Shown one piece after another: positions 21,535-32,434 of a stretch of 64,000 nucleotides of DNA. How positions within the stretch are numbered: the stretch's first letter is position 1; every line of letters begins with the position of its first letter. Both the position numbers and the translations under genes were made by a program. The notes under the pieces were generated by a model. It ran no database searches and was not told where the DNA came from. It saw only the letters and a list, made by a program, of their open reading frames with translations. The stretch spans positions 62,001 to 126,000 of the forward strand of contig JAFEKR010000034.1 of NCBI GenBank assembly GCA_019022495.1. Direction: 5' to 3'. The stretch comes from Epichloe hybrida. Taxonomy: Eukaryota; Ascomycota; Sordariomycetes; Hypocreales; Clavicipitaceae.

Positions 21535-22309
21535 TCATTGTCCCCCGGATTGTGAGAGAGCAATCTTCTTCCAATGATCACGCTCGGCCTCGAGCTTAGC
21601 AATGCGTTCCTCCAGCTCCTCGAAGCGCAAGGCCTTGCGCTGACGCGACTTTCGAGCAGCAAGGGTATTGCGAGCTCGCTTCATGGCAGTCGGGTCATCA
21701 GGGTCCTCAACAACAATAGGTGGAAGGGGCTTGTCACGTTTGCGCGAGGTGACGCCGGCTACCGAAGAGTGGCGACCACCGCCGGGAGGCGAGTGGGCCA
21801 TCTTCTTGCGGCTGCCAGCACCGGAGGCCCGGCCCGCGGAGTCCGTACCATCTGACTTTTCGGCAGGAGAGCCCTCTGGGTCCGGTGTCATGAGCCCTGG
21901 ACCACTATTGGAGTCCTGGGGGAATAACGGGTACCAAGGATCGCCGGAGACGTCAACGTCGGCGCTTCCGAAATTGGGAGACACGTCGAACCCATCAAAG
22001 TCCGGAGACTCATTGTAGATGGATGGCGACGTCAATGCCGTTAAAGCAGCAGAGTTGGGTGCCGACATGAAGGGTTCCTGAACGAGCAAATCATGTGGCG
22101 AAACGGTGCTAAAGGTGGAAGTGGAACTTGACATGCTGCCATTGAAATCCATGACAGACGGAAGAGCTGGAGATGAGAATGCCGTGGAGGAACCGCCTTC
22201 AAAGGCGGTGGTGAACTCGTCCAGATCGACGTCTAAGGTACGGTGTAAGTGATTTGGACGTCATTGTTTGACTAGAAAGTGACTGAGACAAACCTGCTGC
22301 GTTCATCAT
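21535..22309 (-). CDS. cpc1: CPC1/GCN4-type bZIP activator of cross-pathway control, 237 aa from the AUG
   Basis: Exons 22309-22294 and 22232-21535 with a 61-bp intron. The C-terminus has the Gcn4-class basic region (ARNTLAARKSRQRK) followed by a leucine zipper (LEELEERIAKLEAERDHW, read approximately), and the protein stops shortly after, as in Gcn4 and CPC1. The middle is acidic with DVDLDEFTTAF and SPDFDGFDV, typical of the activation region. It activates amino-acid biosynthesis genes on starvation, binding TGACTCA. The first in-frame AUG (22309) follows a leader that stays open in the same frame for 253 codons and carries AUG-initiated uORFs in other frames. Expression is therefore very likely controlled by translation, as known for Neurospora cpc-1 and yeast GCN4. 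Confidence 0.9.
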
Positions 22310-22598
22310 CTTGCCGGATTGATGGACACTACCAGTGCTCTGGTTAAATAAGGGTACAGGGGGGCGGGCAGAATGGGTTGCCTGCTGTTGATTCAGAGAG
22401 ACGGAAGATGACGGAGCCGATGAAGCGTAAAACTGATTCGCGATACTGTTGGCGTTGACTGAAGAAACGGAATGCTGTCCAAGAGCCTGTAAGAGTTGAG
22501 CCACTCGCTGGTTCTGGGCAGCTGCGGTAACTAGCTTGGTGTCCCTGCGATGGAGGTACGAATGACGGCGCTGGCTGGACAGCGAAACTGAAGACCGA

Positions 22599-22721
22599 TT
22601 AGGAGGGGCTTGACAGGGCTGAGGACTGTCGAACAGAACAAAATCCTGTTGATTCTCGACAGGGCTTTGGGGTTGATGCGCGGATGGTGCCGGCAGGCTT
22701 GACGGGAAGTTGGGAAGCCAT
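22599..22721 (-). promoter_or_regulatory. cpc1 uORF, 40 codons plus stop
   Basis: ATG at 22721-22719 to TAA at 22601-22599, in a different frame from CPC1, about 290 nt upstream of the main AUG. Length and position match the inhibitory uORF2 of Neurospora cpc-1 (reported at about 41 codons), the functional counterpart of GCN4 uORF4. Confidence 0.7.
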
Positions 22722-22935
22722 GTTGATTGGGAATCCGTGGTGAAGACTGGGAAGTCTTGGGGGGGAATTTTGGCGGTGGCAAGAGAATTCGAGCGGAAGC
22801 TTTTTATAGCAGTGCTGAAGTCCAGATCAACCGAAAGGTGAGCTGGATGGGGTGAAGATGGAGTGGAGAAGTTTTTGTTTACGTCTTGAGACGTTATCTT
22901 GACGGATTGTGGAGGAACGCTCTGAGAGAGATGGT

Positions 22936-22944
22936 TTACAGCAT
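22936..22944 (-). promoter_or_regulatory. Minimal cpc1 uORF (Met-Leu-stop)
   Basis: ATG CTG TAA in the leader, upstream of the 40-codon uORF and out of frame with CPC1. A very short first uORF that permits re-initiation is the expected partner of the downstream inhibitory uORF. A second candidate first uORF is at 23098-23151 (17 codons). Confidence 0.5.
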
Positions 22945-23097
22945 CTTGACGGTCGCCTGAGGCGTTGACGTGACTTGTGAGTTGTAGGGTGATGGAGGTT
23001 TTGGGGGTGAGGAGAGAAAGGGCAAGGCAAGTTGTGGGATGTCGGAGGCCAAGGACGTTTTGTATTTCTCAGGCAGCAAGCGGCGGAATGCGCCCGG

Positions 23098-23151
23098 TCA
23101 CGGGTGCGGTACCAGATCTTCTGAGGCCATAGCCCCATGCAATGCTAACAT
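23098..23151 (-). promoter_or_regulatory. Possible further upstream cpc1 uORF, 17 codons
   Basis: ATG at 23151-23149 to TGA at 23100-23098. It counts only if transcription starts upstream of it, which the sequence alone cannot show. Confidence 0.35.
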
Positions 23152-23913
23152 GATCCTATGTGCGCCGCTGTTTACCGCTGTTAAGGGCTCGCGCGGCTTC
23201 GTCAGGTACCGCACGCCCTTTCGCTAGTCGGTGGGTCCAACCGGTGACTCACACTTTTTCGTGGCCGGCCCCTTGCTGCAAGCATGGCGCAGCTGGCATA
23301 AGCAGAGACGGATTTGTTGAGGGGGATGCCTTCTGCTGGTTGTCCTGTGTCTGTCATCTGTGTCTGTCGTCTGTTGTTCATTGTCCTACGCGACTTGTCG
23401 TACGCATGCCGCTGACGATGACGTTGACGTTAGATTGATGTTGACGTTGACGCGGTGAATAAGCTGAAGGTGGCCTTTCCAATTGAAGCGAACGCCGAAA
23501 ATCTTACATACATACCCTCCTCGCCTCCATGCCACCCTGCCTCCCTGCCTCCATCCAAGTCAACCATTGAGCGGAGCACCTGCCAGCTCAATTGACCAGT
23601 CTCCTGCCGCCTACTAATAGTGAGGTGCGCCCCAACAAGCCGAGCCTGGATACCGCTCATGTGCTCGTGCCTCTTTGTGGTACCAAAATACGCGGCGGAA
23701 TTGGGAAATTACTCGCCAACACATCACCAGCCGTGCATGAGGATACTGGAGAATCTATTTGTCTGCAACCGCCATTCCATTCAAGGTGCGTGAGCGCGAA
23801 CAATGATCACTGAACATGGGCTCAATGCCTCGGGCCATGGAGAGAAACATTTGGAAGCAGGTAATAATAATCTACGGAGTACAGGCCACCGTTGAAGCTG
23901 TTGGTTGGTTTCT
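23152..23913. promoter_or_regulatory. cpc1 promoter region / 3' flank of CCDC174-like gene
   Basis: About 760 bp without a gene. It includes the TGACTCA site and several GTTGACG repeats near 23424-23451. Confidence 0.5.
23245..23251. promoter_or_regulatory. TGACTCA, consensus CPC1/Gcn4 site
   Basis: Exact 7-bp palindromic-core site about 180 bp upstream of the end of the open leader, in the only intergenic DNA between CCDC174-like and cpc1. It suggests autoregulation, as described for cpc-1 in Neurospora. Confidence 0.6.
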
Positions 23914-24912
23914 TCACAGAGCAGCGGGTCCGCTTTGTTCAACTCGTTCCGTAAGCCCGTCTAGGAAGCTGTCAGCCTGGCGTTGAGCCCGTCGCGCGCC
24001 CATCTCTCGTCGCCGCTGCTCAATTTCCCGTCGCCGCGACGCCTTTTGATCTTCCCGCGTCTTTCGCTCCTGCTCAGTGCGTTGGCGCTCCTCTGCCAGC
24101 TGCGCCATCTCTCTTGTTCTCGCATCTCCGTCCTGGCTGAACTTGTAGAAGCCCGTGCCCTTTGTCCGAATTTCACTGTCAGCGTCGTAGTGCTTCTCCT
24201 CTGGTGGCGTCGCGCTGCGGTCCCGCTTTCTGGCGAGTTCTTCCATTTTTTCGGGATCGTCAGGGTTGAATGCCATGGCCTGCACAGCGTCTCCGTAAAT
24301 CAGCTTCGTCGGCGCTGCTGGTCTTGCGGACATGCGTTCGAGTTCCTCGGCGCCGAGCAAGCCTCGCCGAGTGCTACGTTCCATGCGCTCCTTCTCAGCT
24401 TTAGTCCCGCGTCTCATGCGTCCGAATTCGTCCTCGTATTCGATAACCTCATTGGCTTCATCGCCGTCATCGTCCGAACTCGCACTCAAGTAGTCCTCTT
24501 TCCCTTCCACATTCTCTGCCCATTTCCGATCAAAATCGATCAGCGGGGCAGCTTCGTTATCCTTTGGTACATAGTCTCCTCTCTTCATCGCTGCATATAG
24601 TCGTGCCTTGTCTTCCATCTTCCTTCTCGCAAGCGCGAGCTGCTCTGACTCTTCTTCCGTGCCAGCCACCTCCTTTAATGTCAATTTGCCGTCATCTTTG
24701 CGTGGCTTTCGCTCTTTTGGTTTGCTGCTGTGGAATACGTCATCCTTCCGATCTTTGGACGGCCTTGAACGCCCCCAATTGGACGTCGAAGAAGTCGCAT
24801 TAGACAAAAGCGATGTCAACTGCGCTGTAAAGTCAAGTGACGATGAAAGTGCCGTGTCTTTCTTCTGTTTCTTGGCCGGCCTTTGGCCGTAGAGGTTCGG
24901 ATCTTGAGGCAT
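23914..24912 (-). CDS. CCDC174-like coiled-coil nuclear protein, 332 aa
   Basis: Intronless frame from ATG 24912. Lysine- and glutamate-rich N-terminal part (ERKPRKDDGKLTLKEV), then LARRKMEDKARLYAAMKRGDY, DFDRKW, the acidic segment DDDGDEANEVIEYEDEFGRMRR (its DEFGR-x-R core is the family hallmark of CCDC174), and a C-terminal highly charged coiled coil rich in R/E/Q (EMAQLAEERQRTEQER). Animal CCDC174 associates with the exon-junction/spliceosomal machinery in the nucleus; fungal homologues are unstudied. Divergent from homoserine dehydrogenase. Confidence 0.75.
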   Translation of the reverse strand: MPQDPNLYGQRPAKKQKKDTALSSSLDFTAQLTSLLSNATSSTSNWGRSRPSKDRKDDVFHSSKPKERKPRKDDGKLTLKEVAGTEEESEQLALARRKMEDKARLYAAMKRGDYVPKDNEAAPLIDFDRKWAENVEGKEDYLSASSDDDGDEANEVIEYEDEFGRMRRGTKAEKERMERSTRRGLLGAEELERMSARPAAPTKLIYGDAVQAMAFNPDDPEKMEELARKRDRSATPPEEKHYDADSEIRTKGTGFYKFSQDGDARTREMAQLAEERQRTEQERKTREDQKASRRREIEQRRREMGARRAQRQADSFLDGLTERVEQSGPAAL

Positions 24913-25440
24913 CGTACGATATTGTTTGGTCCTCTGGTAGTAGTCTCCGTGAAGAAAAGTTGTGGCAATTTTCTAGGAACGAAGATCGGGTGATGCAAAG
25001 GGGAACTTGGTGACTATTGCCATCGGAGTCCAAGCTAAAGTCAGGCAAGTGCGCGCGAGAGAGCCCGGCTCCGTGTCAGCGGAAGAAAAGCTTTCGCCTT
25101 ACCAGCAGGTTTTGTTCACTAAGGTCTCAGCTATGCTGATAAAGACCTGTACTCTCAAATGTCAGTGTGCTCAGGGCATGTCACGCGCCGAATATGATGG
25201 CAGGAAACAGGTCTTTAAAGATGATGAGGCTCGCAGAGACGTGCACAATTGATTGCATGATTGCACAAGCCACACTATTGCTTCTTCCAGATCGCAAGAG
25301 CCACATCACGCATGGTTTTCAGCCACGTTTCCCGTTTCGCAATATCACGCCAAAGTCTTCCCTCCCCCGCTAACATTGGATGACTGAGAAATTATCTTGC
25401 TCTCAACCGCCACTACATTCAATTCGGGGTTCTTCAAGCA
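24913..25440. promoter_or_regulatory. Divergent promoter, CCDC174-like / homoserine dehydrogenase
   Basis: 528 bp. No exact TGACTCA Gcn4/CPC1 site was found; the closest is ATGACTGAG at 25380-25388. No other feature seen. Confidence 0.45.
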
Positions 25441-26592
25441 TGGCGAACCCGACCCCTATTTTTATTGCCATCATTGGTAAGACATACATTGCCCTTTTTG
25501 GAAGGCTCAAACAAGAGCTGATAACTAAGGAACACAGGCGCTGGCGGAGTGGGAAAATGCTTCCTTTCCCAGCTTCGCGACCTTACCATTCGACGACCCT
25601 CTCCCAAGCTGGCCGTGTGCTACATCGCCACTAGCCGCAAAGCACTCTACAATGATGACTACTCGGCCATCAATGTGGACAGTGCCATCAATGCATTGGC
25701 CAATTCTTCCAAAACACCACCATCTCTGCCTGATCTGGTCACCTATTTGACCAAGGCTCCTGGAAAGGCTATCATTGTCGACAACACGAGCTCCCAAGAT
25801 GTTGCAGACGCTTACCCAACAGCCCTCAAGGCCGGCATCAGTGTGGTTACGCCTAACAAGAAAGCTTTCTCTGGATCATACAAGTTGTGGCAAGATATAT
25901 TCCGGGCCGCTGCTGCTTCGGGTGCCAAGGTCTATCACGAGTCATCGGTCGGTGCCGGCCTGCCTGTGATCTCAACTCTCAAGGATCTTGTCGAGACAGG
26001 AGATGAGATCACCAAAATTGAGGGAGTATTCAGCGGCACCATGTCATTCTTGTTCAACTCATTTGCGCCCGTTTCTGGCGGCGGCGGCAAGTGGTCTTGC
26101 GAAGTGAAGAAGGCCAAGGAGCTAGGCTACACCGAGCCTGACCCTCGTGACGATCTGAACGGCCTAGATGTTGCTCGCAAATTGACCATTTTGGCTCGTC
26201 TGGCAGGCTTGCCAGTAGAGTCCCCCACTTCGTTCCCAGTGGAGAGTCTCATCCCTGAGGAATTGGTATCATGTTCTAGCGGGGACGAATTCCTGGAAAA
26301 GCTGCCCCTTTTTGACCATCAGATGGACGAAAAGAAAGCGTCGGTAGGTAATAAGGTTCTTCGATTCGTCGGCAGCATCGATGTAGCCACCAAGAGCGTC
26401 AAGGTCGGCCTCCAGTCGTTTGAGCCGTCCCACCCAATTGCCGCTTTAAAGGGCAGCGACAACATCATTTCCTTCTACACCAAGCGATACGGAAGCAACG
26501 CTCTTATCGTCCAAGGCGCTGGTGCTGGTGGTGACGTAACCGCCATGGGCGTTACTGCCGACCTGATTAAAATTATCTCCCAAATTGCGTGA
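25441..26592 (+). CDS. HOM6: Homoserine dehydrogenase, 363 aa
   Basis: Exons 25441-25477 and 25538-26592; the intron splits the Gly codon of the dinucleotide loop (FIAIIGAGGVGK). NAD(P)-dependent enzyme that reduces aspartate semialdehyde to homoserine, the branch point to threonine, methionine and isoleucine. Seen: N-terminal Rossmann fold, TPNKKAFSG, the catalytic/substrate region HESSVGAGLPVI, EGVFSGTMSFLFN, and the family signature ELGYTEPDPRDDLNGLDVAR (Asp/Lys catalytic region). Length is typical of the short monofunctional fungal enzyme. It would be an expected target of the CPC1 regulator encoded about 3 kb away, although no consensus site is evident in its promoter. Confidence 0.93.
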
Positions 26593-27432
26593 TGCGGTAC
26601 AGATTTAGGGTACGTTGATATTGGCGATACATGTGGACTTGATCTCGTGGCGTAGAAAGTTTAGGTTGGATTGTTATCATCTGCGTGAAGTGCGTGGTGC
26701 TGGTGTCGGTCTACTCATCGAGGAGCTGATACTCAAATCTGGAGGTTTAGCAACGTCTTCGCGCACCGCCAAGTCGCGGCCGTGGCTTTCGCTACGGGTC
26801 GAGAAATGTCTCCATAGCCAAAGAGATATATCTATGGTCAGGAAGAAAAATAGCGGGAGAATCAAAATCGTGCCAATGAAGGCCTATGAAAGTGATGGAT
26901 GTCAGAGCTGCATCATCGAGTGAACGGGGGTTAATATGCATGCATACGCAAAGAGCTGAAATGGACCGGATGACCAAGGATGCTGCATGGGGCATCACAT
27001 AGCTTCCAGCATCCCACAGGCTTGTCTGTGTTGAATCGGACATGACAATGTGTTATTATGTCCTTAAGTGCGTCGCGAGGTAATGAGTGTCGTAATAATT
27101 AGAATGGAACGATGGGTGTCGCCAGTTGGAGAGACTGGAGACGTCAAAGCAATAATAAATAGCTGGAAAGCCTCCTTGCTGGGCTGGGTCATGGACTCTG
27201 AACTCATGGGGTACATGCGCGTAGGCGGCGTAGCCCAGGGGCCTGGGCGGCAGGATCAAGCGCAATGGTGGTGGGGTGAGAATCTGGTTGGCAGGCATCC
27301 TCTCACCGCCTGCCCTATTCGCAGAATGGATCCTTCAATTCACTTTGAAGTTCTTAACCACGACGGACTGAGAGGTCGACGACAGACTCTGAACAGCGCC
27401 CCTGCACGCTCTAACATTTTTAAACTCAAGAC
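26593..27432. other. Intergenic region, HOM6 3' / Trm8 promoter
   Basis: 840 bp between two plus-strand genes. No coding, tRNA or repeat signal recognised. Confidence 0.5.
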
Positions 27433-28371
<939 letters not shown>

Positions 28372-28831
28372 GAGACATACATTTCTTCTCTTGATTGATC
28401 TACAACTAAAACGAATTGGCAAATGGAGGGTGCAGTGCCTTGGTCTGTGATGTCGTGCTACCCGGGATCAGGTTGTGGTTTACGAGTACTTTATTCTGGG
28501 CTTTATATTTATGCCGCTCGTTGAGCAAGCGACATATGAAGTATTTAGATACTTCTAAACGCAGACAGTGGGCTCGTCAATATCATTCACGTCTGATCTG
28601 ATGACACACGTAATAAATACACGCAAATGGTGGCCCCCCGGTGACGTCGAGTCTGGTCAATGGACCCTCGGGAGTCGGTGCTGAGTCTCTGACAGGCGGT
28701 TGCGCCCGGGGCAACCGCCACCAGCCGCCACCAGCCGACCGCGACACGACACGGGAGTCCACGTCGACTTGCCGTCCTTTCGTGCTACCAGGCAGGCAAA
28801 CGATGCACCCTCGTCGACTCAAGCTCTGGCC
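28372..28831. other. Intergenic region
   Basis: 460 bp between Trm8 and the sorting nexin. The frame of the nexin is open back to 28700 without an ATG. Nothing else seen. Confidence 0.45.
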
Positions 28832-31800
28832 ATGGCCCTGATGCGACGAGATGTGGCCATCGCTGCTGTAGCCGCTTTCGTTTCCTGGGGCTATGCTGTC
28901 AGTTGGTTTCCGGTGCTGCGCTGGGCTGCGTACGCCTTCGTAGCTGGTATCCTCATCAGCGTCGTCACCATCCTCGCAACTGTCGCAACTGTGCTGTTGA
29001 CCACGCAACGACCGAATCACAAGCCCTCTCAGCTTCCCAGGGTGTCTTTTCTTCTCGCCAGTCGCTGGAAGGCAGAAATATCTGCATTGAAGAAACGGCA
29101 AACGTACGAGAAGCAGTCCCTGGAGCTCGGACGCTCACCGCATGTAGCTGAGGCTGTCGATGGCCTCCTCGACTTGATTCTCCGCGACTTTATCCGCAGC
29201 TGGTATTCTCACATCAGCTCCATCCCGGTGTTTCCCAACGAAGTCGACCGAGCAGTGCGTCTGGCCATTGCCAGGTTGCTTGATTCATTACGACACAAGG
29301 ACCTCGCTGAAATCGTGACGAGTCGCCTCATACCCATCCTTACTGCGCACTTCCGCGACTTCTACGACGCAGAAAAAGCGATACGGGGCAGGAAGCTGAA
29401 TCGTTCCGTGACCGAGTCAGAAGAGCTGGACTTGGCCATTGCCTCGAGATATAAAGATGGCCGGTTGCACCCAGCTGCCTCCCTGTCCTTCCCAGACACC
29501 AAGATGGTGCAACAAGATTATTTGAGGTCCCTCATTGAGCGTGTCATGCCCGAAATTCTGCCCGAAAAGATGCTGGCCAGTCGCTCTGTCTCAATTCTCA
29601 TACGCGAGATTCTCAGCTGTGCTGTGCTATCCCCAGTTCTTCAATCATTATCGGATCCAGATACATGGAATCAGGTCTTGGAGAACTACGGCCGCACCAT
29701 GTTGCAGGATAGATCGACAGTTCGTAAGCTCAGAGCTGCTCTTGATCAACACGCTTCTCCAACTCCCCGAGCTGTCAAAATGATCACCGCGCCACGTCTA
29801 GCTCCCGGCGATAGCGAGCGTAAATTTGAAAAGTTCATTCGCGGCATCCGGAAAGCCAACAACTTATCAGATGCACGACGTTTTCGTAGTGAGTTGGCCA
29901 GTCAGTTGAAGCGGGACTCGCTGCAGGAAAATCAAGATCATGTTTACTTGCGGCGCCTGGAAATGGGCAAGCGGATTCTGGATCAAAAAGTGCAACAGCT
30001 CGCCGCTGGAGGCGACCGCCAGCCCATTCCATTCAACACCAACCCCATCCCGACTGCGGCGACGTCTCGATTGGAAAATTTCACGCTTGTAGGGCTCCTG
30101 AAGGATGCGTCTGGGCTGTCTTACTTCATGGAATATATGGACCGCCAGCGTTTGATGTCCTTGGTCCAGTTCTGGCTAGTCGTGGATGGATTTCGAAATC
30201 CCTTGGAAGATGATGGCCAGGAAGACGATCGCGACTCCTCGAACCTGCCCATGTGGTCAAGTTCAGACCGACTTGACTTACAACAGATTCATCAAGCTTA
30301 CTTGACGAAACCAGAGCTTCATGTCCCTGAATCTTTAAAGCGCCAAGTCCGACAGTTCCTAGAGGCTGGAAAGTCTGCCACACCACTTCAGTACTGTAAT
30401 GCGAGGAAGTCCATCCTTAAGGCGCAAAGCCTGGTTCTCGAGGAAATGCAGTCCCAACACTATCATGGCTTCAAAAAATCCGACTTGTACTATAAATGCC
30501 TAGCATCTCAGGAAGCATCCGCAGCCACGACGGCCGCGGCGCCAGTACCCCCAAACCACATTACCGCATCTCGAACATCGCAACCGCATCCAACCAAGCC
30601 GAAGCTTGTTTCCCGACTTGCCACATCGGCTTCTAATCAAATTGCGCGAAGAACTGGTTCTCTAGTGGACCTCGGAGACAACGACAACGATTCAGATCCC
30701 CGTCGATCGCTGGATGAAAGTGTCCCTACACCCTTGTTCGATGATGATGATGATGTGGAAAATGAAGGTTTAGTAGCTTCAGTGCACAGTATTGACCAAG
30801 AGCACGCCCCGCAGATTACCCCGGATACACGGGTTGTCCAAGCTGTGGAACAAGCCCTTAGTAACATCATGGACGACGCACGACCACAAACAGCTGAGGA
30901 TTTGCGAGCTTCTTTATTTGGAGACATGGACGGGAACGAAGCGAGTTTCACTGAAGGTAATGACCGGAGTTCTAATCGAGATTCTTTGGACTCGTCCCGG
31001 CCTGTTACAACTGCCAAAGACCAAGAGAAGCCTAGTTTGTCGTCTTTGGGACTGGTCAGCGCAGCGTCGAGAATTGGTGTTTTCGTGGACGATGACTTGT
31101 TTCAGGACGAGGACAGACTGTTAGCTGATGAAGGTGATGACGATGTCGGTGTTAGTGCTGCCGAGAAAGACGAGGAGGACGAAGTCCATGAGGCAGCGCC
31201 TGGAGATCTGGGACTAGCTGAAGCCATCACAGCACTTTCCAATGACATAGACCGTCTGGCGGCCCAAGAAGCTGTCATCGACTCGCTGACACGCAAGGCT
31301 GAGCTGACGAATAACACCTCGGAACTGCGCATCCTCCGCAAGTCGAAAGCAAGTTTGCAGCGAGAGATCAGACGCAAAGAGCTTCAGCGCCAACAATACG
31401 TCGTGCAAGAGAGTGACAACAGTTTGTATGGTCGTTCGACAATCAAGATCAAGTCAATTCAAGTGGGAAGAGAAGAAGATGGCCGAGAATTTGCCATGTA
31501 TGTCGTCGAGGTTCAAAGAAATGCAGGCGAGCAAATGCCGGCTGCATCCTGGATAGTCACGCGACGATACAGCGAGTTTCATGATCTTCACCAAAAACTG
31601 CGGTCCCGGTATCCTTCCGTTCGAAACCTTGACTTCCCCCGACGCAGAGTCGTCATGAAGTTCCAAAGCGAGTTTCTTCGCAAGAGAAGAGAAGCCCTGG
31701 AGAAGTACCTGCGGGAGCTTCTTTTTCTCCCAGATGTATGTCGCAGCCGCGACCTGCGAGCCTTTCTATCACAAAGTGTCATTATCCCTGGTCAGGATAT

Positions 31801-32434
31801 CCTAGATCGCGAAGACAAAAAGGACATTGTGTCGCGACTGTACGACTCCGTAGCGGATGGCATGGATGATATTCTGGGCAACATTCCCGTCTTGGACCAA
31901 ATTTCCGTCGCTGGCCAGAACCTCATTGCTGCAGCCACTAATCAACTGAACGCGATGCCGCTCAACGTGAATGAAGACGCGTTCCCCGCCGCGGAGGCAG
32001 AGGCCGAACTGGATGCGTTTGAGAACAAAGAATCGGAGCCGTTCATCAAACCTATCTGCGACATCTTTCTGGAAGTGTTTGAACTGAACAGAGGAAATAA
32101 CTGGCTTCGCGGACGAGCCGTGGTTGTGGTTCTTCAGCAACTGTTGGGGGGCACAATCGAAAGAAAAGTACGCGACAACGTCAAGATGTTGCTACAGGAT
32201 GAATCGATTCTGCGCTACATCGGCATGCTCGAAGACAGCATGTGGCCAAATGGAGTTTTGCAGCGAGACAAGAAACCGAGATCTGCGGCACAAAAAAAGA
32301 AGACGCGCACAGAAGCCAGTCTCATGCTGGCGACTTTGGTGCCGGACCTGGCTGGTAATGTGGTGGGAAGGGTGAATGCTCAAGCGGCCAGTCGTCGGAT
32401 CTTTGCTACACTGAACAATTCACGACTCAAGTAA
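28832..32434 (+). CDS. Mdm1/SNX13-type sorting nexin (TM-PXA-RGS-PX-nexin C), 1200 aa
   Basis: Intronless. Start at ATG 28832 (a second ATG is at 28841). Two hydrophobic segments at residues ~8-55 (AIAAVAAFVSWGYAVSWF and FVAGILISVVTILATVATVLL) anchor the protein in the ER. A PXA domain covers about 100-280 (VDGLLDLILRDFIRSWY). An RGS-like domain covers about 415-555 (FTLVGLLKDASGLSYFMEYM ... SDLYYKCL). Acidic low-complexity linkers follow, then a coiled coil (about 830-870). A PX domain at about 870-985 contains the phosphoinositide-binding RRYSEFHDLHQKL. The C-terminal nexin domain is about 1070-1190 (NWLRGRAVVVVLQQLLGG). In yeast Mdm1 this architecture tethers ER to vacuole and affects lipid droplets and mitochondrial inheritance. 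Confidence 0.9.
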   Translation: MALMRRDVAIAAVAAFVSWGYAVSWFPVLRWAAYAFVAGILISVVTILATVATVLLTTQRPNHKPSQLPRVSFLLASRWKAEISALKKRQTYEKQSLELGRSPHVAEAVDGLLDLILRDFIRSWYSHISSIPVFPNEVDRAVRLAIARLLDSLRHKDLAEIVTSRLIPILTAHFRDFYDAEKAIRGRKLNRSVTESEELDLAIASRYKDGRLHPAASLSFPDTKMVQQDYLRSLIERVMPEILPEKMLASRSVSILIREILSCAVLSPVLQSLSDPDTWNQVLENYGRTMLQDRSTVRKLRAALDQHASPTPRAVKMITAPRLAPGDSERKFEKFIRGIRKANNLSDARRFRSELASQLKRDSLQENQDHVYLRRLEMGKRILDQKVQQLAAGGDRQPIPFNTNPIPTAATSRLENFTLVGLLKDASGLSYFMEYMDRQRLMSLVQFWLVVDGFRNPLEDDGQEDDRDSSNLPMWSSSDRLDLQQIHQAYLTKPELHVPESLKRQVRQFLEAGKSATPLQYCNARKSILKAQSLVLEEMQSQHYHGFKKSDLYYKCLASQEASAATTAAAPVPPNHITASRTSQPHPTKPKLVSRLATSASNQIARRTGSLVDLGDNDNDSDPRRSLDESVPTPLFDDDDDVENEGLVASVHSIDQEHAPQITPDTRVVQAVEQALSNIMDDARPQTAEDLRASLFGDMDGNEASFTEGNDRSSNRDSLDSSRPVTTAKDQEKPSLSSLGLVSAASRIGVFVDDDLFQDEDRLLADEGDDDVGVSAAEKDEEDEVHEAAPGDLGLAEAITALSNDIDRLAAQEAVIDSLTRKAELTNNTSELRILRKSKASLQREIRRKELQRQQYVVQESDNSLYGRSTIKIKSIQVGREEDGREFAMYVVEVQRNAGEQMPAASWIVTRRYSEFHDLHQKLRSRYPSVRNLDFPRRRVVMKFQSEFLRKRREALEKYLRELLFLPDVCRSRDLRAFLSQSVIIPGQDILDREDKKDIVSRLYDSVADGMDDILGNIPVLDQISVAGQNLIAAATNQLNAMPLNVNEDAFPAAEAEAELDAFENKESEPFIKPICDIFLEVFELNRGNNWLRGRAVVVVLQQLLGGTIERKVRDNVKMLLQDESILRYIGMLEDSMWPNGVLQRDKKPRSAAQKKKTRTEASLMLATLVPDLAGNVVGRVNAQAASRRIFATLNNSRLK

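Larger units (their letters stand above)
22310..23068 (-). promoter_or_regulatory. AUG-less in-frame N-terminal extension/leader of cpc1
   Basis: Upstream of the main AUG the CPC1 frame has no stop until TGA at 23069-23071, giving 253 open codons without any ATG. The translation looks like protein (for example QDAVNHLSQSVPPQSVK, then ENQQDFVLFDSPQ, then QNQRVAQLLQALG). Conserved 5' extensions with near-cognate (non-AUG) initiation have been reported for Neurospora cpc-1 and its homologues, so this region may be translated from non-AUG codons while also serving as the regulatory leader. A TATAAAA at about 22801-22807 lies inside it and could be a fortuitous or secondary promoter element. Confidence 0.7.

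Noticed and set aside
22531..22782. 83-codon minus-strand frame as a separate small gene
   Set aside because: It begins at a non-ATG codon and overlaps the CPC1 leader frame and its uORF; better explained as part of the leader.
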